Shown here one piece after another: positions 38,550 to 45,282 of a stretch of 64,000 bases of DNA; the first letter of the stretch is position 1; the number at the start of each line of letters is the position of its first letter. The position numbers were made by a program, and so were the translations under genes. Where the stretch lies: the NCBI RefSeq assembly GCF_900115685.1, contig NZ_FOXJ01000002.1:310001-374000 (forward strand). The letters run 5' to 3'. Origin of the DNA: Variovorax sp. 770b2 (GTDB lineage Bacteria; Pseudomonadota; Gammaproteobacteria; Burkholderiales; Burkholderiaceae_C). The notes beneath the pieces are model-generated. The model saw only the letters and a program-made list of their open reading frames with translations. It was not told where the DNA came from and made no database searches.

Positions 38550-39352
38550 GGATTCGCCTGCTGCTGCGGGGTGTCGCTGGACACGAAATGAAGGGGCGGC
38601 GCCGGCTTGGCGACGAAGGGAACGCGCTTGAACCAGAGCTTCGCGGCCTGCCAGTGGATGCGTGCGATGAGGCCGAAGGTCATCGCGGGATAGCGCCACA
38701 GCGCGCGCCGTGCGCTGGCCGCCGTCAGCGGGCCGAGTTCGCCGCTCACGCTGGTCTGCAGCAGCGGGCCGTCGGCGTTGTCGTGGTCGATGCGCACCAC
38801 CGTGTGCGCGAACTCGGCATCGACGAAGAAGCGAAAGCGGTAGTCGCCGCTGACCTGGCAGAACGGCGAGACATGGAAGGCCTTGGTCGCCCTGAGTTCC
38901 ATGGCGTAGACCGGGCGGTCCAGCAGATAGCAGTGGCGCTCGCCGAAGGTGTTGTTCACCTCGACCACGATGGCCCGCAGCGCGCCTTCGGCCGTGTGGC
39001 AGTACCAGAAGCTCACCGGCTTGAAGGTGTAGCCGAACACGCGCGGGTAGCAGTGCAGCCAGGCTTCGCCGGTGGCGTCGTGGATGTGGTGGGCGGCCAG
39101 GAGATCGTCGAGCCAGGCCAGCGCGCCGCCTTGCGCGGGCGTGCGGCGGTCGCCGTGGTCGACGTCGTGGAAGGACAGCGCCGCCCGCCGGTTGAGGGCG
39201 AGCGCTTCGCTGCCCGCGGCGCGCGCCTTGATGGCGCGCATCGGCAGCATCAGGAAATAGGTCGGGTAGACGAAGACGTTGCGCGCCGGGCGCAGCCGCG
39301 CGTGGCGCACCTCGCCGAAGCCCATCAGCGGCACCGGCTGCGCTGCGCTCAT
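38546..39352 (-). CDS. DUF1365 family protein
   Basis: 268 residues. Signature segments: GFGEVRHARLRPARNVFVYPTYFLMLPM, FKPVSFWYCHTAEG, VEVNNTFGERHCYLLD, and KAFHVSPFCQVSGDYRFRF. DUF1365 has no assigned reaction but nearly always sits between an NAD/FAD amine-oxidase-like gene and a cfa gene, as here. A role in modifying or delivering acyl chains is inferred. Start ATGA-overlaps the FAD oxidoreductase stop, and its own stop ATGA-overlaps cfa. Confidence 0.92.
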   Translation of the reverse strand: MSAAQPVPLMGFGEVRHARLRPARNVFVYPTYFLMLPMRAIKARAAGSEALALNRRAALSFHDVDHGDRRTPAQGGALAWLDDLLAAHHIHDATGEAWLHCYPRVFGYTFKPVSFWYCHTAEGALRAIVVEVNNTFGERHCYLLDRPVYAMELRATKAFHVSPFCQVSGDYRFRFFVDAEFAHTVVRIDHDNADGPLLQTSVSGELGPLTAASARRALWRYPAMTFGLIARIHWQAAKLWFKRVPFVAKPAPPLHFVSSDTPQQQANP

Positions 39353-40680
39353 GCCGGCGACCTCGCCATTGCGTCGATTGGCGAGAGGTGCGCGCGCAGG
39401 CCTTCGGCTGCGGCCAGGCCGGCCTTCAGGCCATCCTCGTGAAAGCCATAGCCCATCCACGCGCCGGCGAACCAGGTATTGCGCTGGCCCTGCAGGGCGG
39501 GAACCTCGGCCTGCGCGCGGATCGCGGCAAGGTCGAGCACCGGGTGGTCGTAGTCGTATTCGGCCATGACCTGACTACGCTGGATTTCGTCGACCGGATT
39601 CAACGAAACGATCACCGGCTGCTCCCAGGGCAGCGGCTGCAGCTTGTTCAGCAGGTAGTGGAGGCAGACCCGGCCCGACTCGCGCTCGCTGGCGACCGCG
39701 CGCTGGTAGTTCCAGGCGGCCCAGGCGGATCGGCGTTGGGGCAGCACGGCAGCGTCGGTGTGGAGCACGGCGTGGTTCGGCTGGTAGCGGATCGCGCCGA
39801 GCACGGCCGCCTCGGCTGGGCTGGTGTCGCCGAGCAGGGCGAGCGACTGGTCGGAATGGGTGGCGAGGATCGCGTGGTCGAAGCGCTCGGTGCCGGCGTC
39901 GGTGGCGACGAGCACGCCTTCGTCCGTGCGGGTGATGCGGCGCACGGGGGTGCGAAGGCGCTTGTCGTCCAGGCCCGCGACGATCTTCTCGACGTAGTGG
40001 CGGGAGCCCCCGCGCACGGTGCGCCACTGCGGCCGGTTGGCGATCTGGATCAGGCCGTGGTTGTGGCAGAAGCGGATCATGGTCGCGACGGGGAACGCCA
40101 GCATCTGCGCGGTCGAGCAGCTCCAGATACAGCCCATCATCGGCAGGAAGTACCAGTCGCGGAAGGCGGCGCCGAAGCGGTGGGCGTCCAGGAACTCGCC
40201 GAGCGGCTGGGCCAGTTCGCCTTCCGTGCCGGCCTGGGCGATGCGCGTGGTCAGGCGGTTGAAGCGCAGGAGGTCGGCCAGCATGCCGAGGAAGCGCGGG
40301 TCGGCGAGGTTGCGCCGCTGGGCGAACACGGTGGAGAGGTTGTTGCCGCTCCATTCGAGGCGGCCGCCGTTGTCGCGGGCGGCCTGGACCGAGAACGACA
40401 TCTCGGACAGGGCCGTCTCCACACCCAGGTCGGCGAACAGGCGGATCAGGTTCGGGTAGGTGCGGTCGTTGTAGACCAGGAAGCCGGTGTCCACGCCGTG
40501 GGCGATCGGGGTGGCATCGCGGGCCGAACGCGGCAACTCGATCGTTGCCGTGTGCGCGTGGCCGCCGAAGTAGTCACTGGCTTCGAAGAGGGTGATGCGG
40601 GCTGCGTCGCGGAGGGCATGCGCTGCAGCCAGTCCCGAAATGCCGGCGCCGATGATGGCGATTCGAGGGGGCTGCGTCAT
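39349..40680 (-). CDS. FAD-dependent oxidoreductase (amine-oxidase-like)
   Basis: 443 residues. The dinucleotide-binding motif is IAIIGAGISGLAAAHAL with the acidic strand end FEASDYFGGHA. The FAD-contacting GVDTGFLVYNDRTYPNLIRLF and the C-terminal NTWFAGAWMGYGFHEDGLKAG complete the flavin site. The family is annotated as NAD(P)-binding protein or amine oxidase and is the usual partner of DUF1365 and Cfa. It is likely a desaturase or oxidase of the modified acyl chain (inference). The ATG at 40680 opens the five-gene operon; a 293-bp gap with a large dyad lies upstream. Confidence 0.9.
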   Translation of the reverse strand: MTQPPRIAIIGAGISGLAAAHALRDAARITLFEASDYFGGHAHTATIELPRSARDATPIAHGVDTGFLVYNDRTYPNLIRLFADLGVETALSEMSFSVQAARDNGGRLEWSGNNLSTVFAQRRNLADPRFLGMLADLLRFNRLTTRIAQAGTEGELAQPLGEFLDAHRFGAAFRDWYFLPMMGCIWSCSTAQMLAFPVATMIRFCHNHGLIQIANRPQWRTVRGGSRHYVEKIVAGLDDKRLRTPVRRITRTDEGVLVATDAGTERFDHAILATHSDQSLALLGDTSPAEAAVLGAIRYQPNHAVLHTDAAVLPQRRSAWAAWNYQRAVASERESGRVCLHYLLNKLQPLPWEQPVIVSLNPVDEIQRSQVMAEYDYDHPVLDLAAIRAQAEVPALQGQRNTWFAGAWMGYGFHEDGLKAGLAAAEGLRAHLSPIDAMARSPA

Positions 40681-40906
40681 CGCGAGCCCCCGTTCCGGCG
40701 GGAATACAAAAATGCTGCGAGGCGCCCCGACGCGAAGGAGGGAGGGAGGGAGGAGGAGAAGAATCGCCTCGGGATTTCGACCAGACGGCAAGCGCCTGGA
40801 AGACCTCGCAACATGAAAACCGGTGGGCTTTTGCCACCCACGCAAATTATGAGCACGCCCTCGGCGGCACGGTTCCCTGTGCAGTGGTAAGCGTTTGTGA
40901 CGTTCA

Positions 40907-40964
40907 GTTCACAATGATATGGACCCATCGGTAAATAATATTACCGATTCGTATTTTTGTGAAC
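40907..40964 (-). repeat. Nested inverted repeats upstream of the FAD oxidoreductase operon
   Basis: In an AT-rich patch, outer arms GTTCACAA (40907-40914) / TTGTGAAC (40957-40964) enclose inner arms ATCGGTAA (40927-40934) / TTACCGAT (40941-40948), all perfect and almost concentric. ACTGATCAGT (40963-40972), a perfect 10-bp palindrome, adjoins. The site lies about 230-280 bp upstream of the operon start and just after the glutathione peroxidase stop. It looks like a regulator-binding region or cruciform. No T-run suited to terminating the peroxidase gene is present on the minus strand. Confidence 0.65.
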
Positions 40965-40973
40965 TGATCAGTC

Positions 40974-41588
40974 TTAATTTGTCCCGAGTTGCTTCTCGAT
41001 GACGTTCACGAAGCCGTTCTCGTCCGGCGCCGTCATGCTCGACCAGGCTTGCACGACCTTGCCGTCGCGCCCGATCAGGTACTTGTAGAAATTCCATTTC
41101 GGCGTGGTGCCGGAGGCTTGGGCGAGTTGCTTGAACAGCGGGTTGGCGTCCGTTCCGCGCACCGACGACTTGGCGAACATCGGAAACTTCACGCCGAACG
41201 TGCTTTCGCAGAAATCGGCAATTTCCTTGTTGGAGCCCGATTCCTGGGAGAAATCGTTGGAGGGGAAGCCCAACACCACCAAGCCGCGGGTGCGGTACTT
41301 CAGGTCTAGCGCCTCCAGGCCCTTGTACTGCGGGGTGAAGCCGCAAAAACTCGCCGTATTGACCACCAGGACCACCTTGCCCGAGTACTGGCACAAAGTC
41401 TGGGGCTTTTCATCCTGCAGGCGCGGGAAGGTGTGTTGAAGGATCACCGGGCATCCGGCAGCCTCTGCCGCAGCGGGCGCGGCGGGCGGTGTCTGGGCGC
41501 TCGCCGGAAGCGTCGCAAACAGCCCCGCCACGAGGGAAACAGCCGGTGCGCAGCGCCAGAGCGTCGACAATAAGAAAAGGGTTCGCAT
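40974..41588 (-). CDS. Secreted glutathione peroxidase-like protein
   Basis: 204 residues with a signal peptide (cleavage likely after LPASAQ), so periplasmic, starting at ATG 41588 with AGGAG 6 nt before. The peroxidatic Cys is in NTASFCGFTPQ, and the WNFYKYL motif with catalytic Trp and Asn is present. The usual FPCNQFG loop reads FPSNDFS here: the resolving Cys is Ser and the catalytic Gln is Asp. It reduces peroxides, probably with thioredoxin-like or thiol donors rather than glutathione. Located between a lipid-modification operon and a diiron protein, it fits an oxidative-stress neighbourhood. Confidence 0.88.
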   Translation of the reverse strand: MRTLFLLSTLWRCAPAVSLVAGLFATLPASAQTPPAAPAAAEAAGCPVILQHTFPRLQDEKPQTLCQYSGKVVLVVNTASFCGFTPQYKGLEALDLKYRTRGLVVLGFPSNDFSQESGSNKEIADFCESTFGVKFPMFAKSSVRGTDANPLFKQLAQASGTTPKWNFYKYLIGRDGKVVQAWSSMTAPDENGFVNVIEKQLGTN

Positions 41589-41717
41589 GGCGGGCTCCTG
41601 GTTCAAAAAGGGGGGTGTGCATCCGTGCCGCCACGGCGCACGTATCCGCATCATCGCGCGTCTGTCACGGGCGCGCCAAACGGGCCGACTAAAATCGGCG
41701 GCCATAGAAAGACTTTG

Positions 41718-42575
41718 ATGCTCTATCCGGAACTCTTCAGACAACTCGAATCCGTCCGCTGGGACATGGACAAGGACATTCCCTGGCAGTCGTTCGATGC
41801 TTCCTTGCTGACGGAAGAGCAGGCCCAGACCATCAAGATGAATGCCATCACCGAGTGGGCGGCGCTGCCGGCCACCGAGATGTTCCTGCGCGACAACCGC
41901 CACGATAGCGATTTTTCCGCTTTCATGTCGATCTGGTTCTTCGAGGAGCAGAAGCACTCCCTGGTGCTGATGGAGTACTTGAAGCGCTTCAGCCCCAAGC
42001 ACGCCCCCACAGAGGCTGAACTGCACGAAGTGCGCTTCGACTTCGACCCGGCGCCTCCGCTGGAAACCCTCATGCTGCATTTCTGCGGCGAGATCCGCCT
42101 GAACCACTGGTACCGCCGCGCCGCCCAGTGGCACACCGAGCCGGTCATCAAGCACATCTACACCACGCTGAGCCAGGACGAAGCCCGCCACGGCGGTGCC
42201 TACCTGCGCTACATGAAGCGCGCGCTGGAAAAGTTCGGCGACGAGGCCCGTGCCGCGTTCACCAAGGTCGGCGTCCTGATGGCCAGCGCCCGCCGCACCG
42301 CCCAGGCCCTGCACCCGACCAACCTGCACGTCAACAAGGCGCTGTTCCCGAACGACACCATCCAGAGCCGCATGCCCGATCCAGACTGGCTGGAGCACTG
42401 GCTCGACAAGCAGATCAAGTTCGATGCCGTCTGGGAAACCAAGGTCGGCGAGCGCATCCTGCACAACCTGAGCCTCTTGATGAACCGCAGCTTCAAGACG
42501 GTGCAGGAGCTGAACCGGTACCGCAAGGAAGTGGCCGCCACGCTCGGCCCCAAGCCTGAATACCAGGGCGCCTGA
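41718..42575 (+). CDS. Diiron ferritin-like / acyl-ACP desaturase-like protein
   Basis: 285 residues from ATG 41718 (a TTG directly precedes it). The diiron carboxylate helices are visible: WAALPATEMFLRDN, FFEEQKHSLVLMEYL (E-x-x-H), LHFCGEIRLNHWYRRAAQW, and TLSQDEARHGGAYLRYM (D-E-x-R-H). The EEQKH and DEARH pair resembles soluble acyl-ACP desaturases. Whether it desaturates, oxidises or scavenges is not known. It is divergent from the peroxidase gene and is followed by a strong terminator, so it is separate from the ECF41 sigma gene downstream. Confidence 0.8.
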   Translation: MLYPELFRQLESVRWDMDKDIPWQSFDASLLTEEQAQTIKMNAITEWAALPATEMFLRDNRHDSDFSAFMSIWFFEEQKHSLVLMEYLKRFSPKHAPTEAELHEVRFDFDPAPPLETLMLHFCGEIRLNHWYRRAAQWHTEPVIKHIYTTLSQDEARHGGAYLRYMKRALEKFGDEARAAFTKVGVLMASARRTAQALHPTNLHVNKALFPNDTIQSRMPDPDWLEHWLDKQIKFDAVWETKVGERILHNLSLLMNRSFKTVQELNRYRKEVAATLGPKPEYQGA

Positions 42576-42584
42576 ACAGCAAGA

Positions 42585-42615
42585 AAATCGCCCCGCACCC
42601 CGGGGCGATTTTTTT
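42585..42615 (+). terminator. Rho-independent terminator after the diiron protein gene
   Basis: An 11-bp stem AAATCGCCCCG (42585-42595) / CGGGGCGATTT (42601-42611), 5-nt loop, ending in a seven-T run. It isolates the next gene, whose own promoter begins 11 bp further on. Confidence 0.93.
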
Positions 42616-42625
42616 GGGGCCCGGG

Positions 42626-42652
42626 TGTCACAGCCCGCGGGCACCGAACGTC
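42626..42652 (+). promoter_or_regulatory. ECF41-type promoter of the sigma factor gene
   Basis: TGTCACA (42626-42632), exactly 16 bp, then CGTC (42649-42652). This is the published ECF41 target pattern TGTCACA-N16-CGTC. The start codon at 42662 lies only 10 nt after the -10 element, so the transcript would be leaderless or nearly so. The same motif recurs upstream of the partner gene at 43558-43584. Confidence 0.88.
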
Positions 42653-42661
42653 TAATCGGGC

Positions 42662-43546
42662 ATGGACGACGATCCGACCCTCACCTTCGACAGCCACCGC
42701 CGCCGCCTCCAGGGCATCGCCTACCGCATGCTCGGCTCCGTTGCGGAGGCCGAAGAGGTCGTGCAGGACGCCTGGCTGCGCTGGCATGAGGCCGACAAGG
42801 CCAGCTTCGACAGCGCCGAAGCCTGGCTCGTGACCGTCGTCACGCGGCTGTCGATCGACCGGCTGCGCACCGCCAAGGTCCAGCGCGAGCACTACATCGG
42901 CGCCTGGATGCCCGAGCCGACGCTGACCGAATCGCCCGACACGCCCGAGGAATCGCTGGAGCGCGCCGACAACATCTCCGTCGCCTTCCTCGCCGTGCTC
43001 GAGCGCCTGGCGCCCGAGGCGCGTGCAGCCTTCCTGATGCGCGAGGTGTTCGACGCCGACTACGACGAAGTGGCGCTCACGCTCGGCAAGAGCGAAGCCG
43101 CCTGCCGCCAGTTGGTGCACCGCGCCAAGGCGCAGGTGCAGGACGCCCGCCCGCGCTACCAGGTCTCGCGCGAAACCCACCAGCGCCTGCTGCGCGCCTT
43201 TGCCGATGCCGCCGCGCGCGGCAGCATGCAGGACCTGAAGGCGCTGATGGCCGAGGACGTCGAACTCATCGGCGACGGCGGCGGCAAGGTGCAGTCGTTC
43301 AGCAAGGTGCTGCGCGGCAACCAGCGCCTGGCGCAGCTCTACTACTCGCTCTGGCGCCGCATGGGCCCGGTGGTGCGCATGGAGCTCGTGGAGATCAACG
43401 GCGAGCCCGGCCTCCTGCGCTTCGTCGATGGCGAGCTCGAATCGGCCCAGACCTTCGAGATCGAAGACGAGCGCATCGCGCGCATCCGCGTGCAGCGCAA
43501 TCCCGACAAGCTCGCCCGCATCGCGCAGATCGTTGCCTCGAAATAG
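42662..43546 (+). CDS. ECF41-family RNA polymerase sigma factor with SnoaL-like C-terminus
   Basis: 294 residues. Region 2 is present (RRRLQGIAYRMLGSVAEAEEVVQDAWLRW, SFDSAEAWLVTVVTRLSIDRLR), as is region 4 (LERLAPEARAAFLMREVFDADYDEVALTLGKSEAACRQLVHRAKAQ). A C-terminal SnoaL/NTF2-like extension of about 110 residues carries the DGGGK motif characteristic of ECF41. In this group the extension modulates sigma activity in place of an anti-sigma factor. No anti-sigma gene is adjacent. The ATG has no ribosome site, which fits a leaderless message. The AhpD-like partner gene follows. Confidence 0.93.
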   Translation: MDDDPTLTFDSHRRRLQGIAYRMLGSVAEAEEVVQDAWLRWHEADKASFDSAEAWLVTVVTRLSIDRLRTAKVQREHYIGAWMPEPTLTESPDTPEESLERADNISVAFLAVLERLAPEARAAFLMREVFDADYDEVALTLGKSEAACRQLVHRAKAQVQDARPRYQVSRETHQRLLRAFADAAARGSMQDLKALMAEDVELIGDGGGKVQSFSKVLRGNQRLAQLYYSLWRRMGPVVRMELVEINGEPGLLRFVDGELESAQTFEIEDERIARIRVQRNPDKLARIAQIVASK

Positions 43547-43557
43547 TTCGCGCGGCG

Positions 43558-43584
43558 TGTCACAGGGCCGATGGCTGGCCCGTC
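43558..43584 (+). promoter_or_regulatory. ECF41-type promoter of the carboxymuconolactone-decarboxylase-family gene
   Basis: TGTCACA (43558-43564), exactly 16 bp, CGTC (43581-43584): the second perfect copy of the ECF41 motif, starting 12 bp after the sigma stop. A leader of about 45 nt follows, with inverted repeat CAGTGGGT (43587-43594) / ACCCACTG (43616-43623), whose 3' arm ends in the GGAG ribosome site (43623-43626). Confidence 0.9.
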
Positions 43585-43633
43585 TTCAGTGGGTAGGAAG
43601 CAGATTTTTCAACCCACCCACTGGAGTCCTCTC

Positions 43634-44095
43634 ATGAACACGACCCCCCGCCTGAACTGGTTCAAGCTCGTCCCCAATTCCTTCGAAGCCATGCTGGCCG
43701 TCAGCGGCAGCATCGAGTCCAGCACCATCGGCAAGGTGCTGATGGACCTGGTCTTCACCCGTGTCTCGCAGATCAACGGTTGCGCCTACTGCCTGGACAT
43801 GCACGTGCGCGACCTGCGCAAACAAGGCGAAGGCTGGCAGCGCATCAACAGCGTGGCCACCTGGCGTGAAGTGAGCCTTTTCGACGCCCGCGAGCGCGCT
43901 GCGCTGGACTGGGCTGAATCGCTCACGCGGCTGGCCGACCACCACGACGAGCGCGAGGCCGAATTCGAAGCGCTCAAGGCACAGTTCAGCGACGTCGAGA
44001 TCGCCGAACTCACGCTGGCGATCGCGCAGATCAACACCTGGAACCGCATGAACGTCGCCATGCGCATGCCCGTCGCCGTGAAGGCACTGGACTGA
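43634..44095 (+). CDS. Carboxymuconolactone decarboxylase / AhpD-like protein, ECF41 partner
   Basis: A 153-residue protein of the AhpD-like alkylhydroperoxidase core. The redox motif is C-A-Y-C in ISQINGCAYCLDMHVRDLRKQG (here split at NGCAYCLDMH), with the downstream His two or three residues later acting as proton relay. Further: WREVSLFDARERAALDWAESL and IAQINTWNRMNVAMRMP. Proteins of this family are the usual partner of ECF41 sigma factors, as oxidoreductases or decarboxylases of unknown substrate. It has its own ECF41-type promoter and GGAG site. Confidence 0.92.
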   Translation: MNTTPRLNWFKLVPNSFEAMLAVSGSIESSTIGKVLMDLVFTRVSQINGCAYCLDMHVRDLRKQGEGWQRINSVATWREVSLFDARERAALDWAESLTRLADHHDEREAEFEALKAQFSDVEIAELTLAIAQINTWNRMNVAMRMPVAVKALD

Positions 44096-44181
44096 GAAGG
44101 TGTGAATGAACCTGCGCGGCCCGATCTCGCACCTGCGGTTCTCACCGTACAGAGTACGGCCCGGTCCTCGGTGCAAGCTCG

Positions 44182-44224
44182 AACCGCTCGCCACGGTTTC
44201 TTCACGCCTTCCGAGCGGTTTTCT
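44182..44224 (+). terminator. Possible terminator between the AhpD-like gene and rlpA
   Basis: AACCGCTCG (44182-44190) and CGAGCGGTT (44212-44220) form a perfect 9-bp stem, followed by TTTTC. The 21-nt loop is long, so efficiency is doubtful. It ends at the rlpA stop, since rlpA is convergent. Confidence 0.45.
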
Positions 44225-45282
44225 CAGCGCCGCTCGACCACCATCGGCGCGATCCGCAGGCTTTCGCGCAATTGCGTGACGGCTTCGCCGGCGGCATTGC
44301 GCGAGGCGAACGGCCCGGCCTGCAGCCGGTGCGTGCCGGCCTCGCTGAACACGCGCAGCTGCGGCGCCAGCGAAGGCAATCCGCGCGCGGCCTGGCTCAG
44401 CATGCTCTCTGCGCCGTCGCGTTCGCGGAAGGCGCCCAGCTGCACCCAGAAGCCTGCCACCGCGGCGGAAGACGATGCAGCGCCCGGCTCGGCGGCCGGC
44501 GGTGCCGCCTGTGCCTCTGGCTGCTCCGCAGGCGCGATCGGTGCCGTGGATGCCTGGGGCACGAGCGGCATCGTCGAAGCCACCGGCGCACTCATCGCCA
44601 CGGGCGCCACCCATGCCGAGGGCACGGGCACCGACACAGCCACGGCGCCTTGCGGCTCAGGCGGAGCCGCTGCGGCATACGCGGTCCCCGAATCCCGTCG
44701 CCACGCGCCGGTGCGGATGTCCTCGTTCGTGATCCGTTCGATCTCCACCGGCGCCACCCCGCGCAGCAGGTCGAGCTTGAGCGCGGCCGTGTAGCTCAGG
44801 TCGATGACGCGGCCCTCGACGAAGGGCCCGCGGTCGTTCACGCGCACGATCACCTCGCGCCCGTTGGCCGGATTGCGCACCCGCACATAGCTGGGCAGCG
44901 GCAGCGTCTTGTGCGCGGCCGTCATGGCGTACATGTCGTAGGGCTCGCCGCTCGCGGTCGATGCCGCGTGGAACTTGCGGCCGTACCACGAGGCGATGCC
45001 GGACTCCTGGAACGGCCGGTCGTCGGTGATCGGCTGGTAGGCGCGGCCCAGCACCGTGTAGGGCTTGCTGGTGCCGCCGCTGCCGCGGATGGGCTCGATG
45101 CGGGGCTCGGCGTCGGGCACGCGGGCCAGGTCCGAGGGGATGTTCGTGCCCGGGCCGTCGCGGCCGCTGGAGGCGCTGCCGCCGCTGCGCGGGCCGCTTG
45201 CGCAGCCGGCGAGAAAGAGGGCCACCGCTACCGCGCAGGCCGCCAGCACGGTAGAGGCGGGAGAGCGGGCGCCTTCAGCCAA
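44224..45282 (-). CDS. rlpA: Septal ring lytic transglycosylase RlpA, lipoprotein
   Basis: 352 residues. The N-terminal lipobox LAGC puts Cys near residue 27. The RlpA double-psi barrel spans about residues 90-190 with QESGIASWYGRKFHAASTASGE, MTAAHKTLPLPSYVRVRN and VRVNDRGPFVEGRVIDLSYTAA. A Pro/Ala-rich linker follows, then a SPOR domain (FWVQLGAFRERDGAESML to the end) that binds denuded septal glycan. RlpA cleaves such glycan strands in other species. It starts at a TTG (45282) overlapping the last codons of glnE; an internal GTG would leave the signal without basic residues. Confidence 0.9.
   Translation of the reverse strand: MAEGARSPASTVLAACAVAVALFLAGCASGPRSGGSASSGRDGPGTNIPSDLARVPDAEPRIEPIRGSGGTSKPYTVLGRAYQPITDDRPFQESGIASWYGRKFHAASTASGEPYDMYAMTAAHKTLPLPSYVRVRNPANGREVIVRVNDRGPFVEGRVIDLSYTAALKLDLLRGVAPVEIERITNEDIRTGAWRRDSGTAYAAAAPPEPQGAVAVSVPVPSAWVAPVAMSAPVASTMPLVPQASTAPIAPAEQPEAQAAPPAAEPGAASSSAAVAGFWVQLGAFRERDGAESMLSQAARGLPSLAPQLRVFSEAGTHRLQAGPFASRNAAGEAVTQLRESLRIAPMVVERR

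Noticed and set aside
40681..40976. ECF41 promoter motif before the FAD oxidoreductase operon
   Set aside because: A GTCACA word occurs on the minus strand but no CGTC follows at 16 bp, so it does not fit the motif found at 42626 and 43558.
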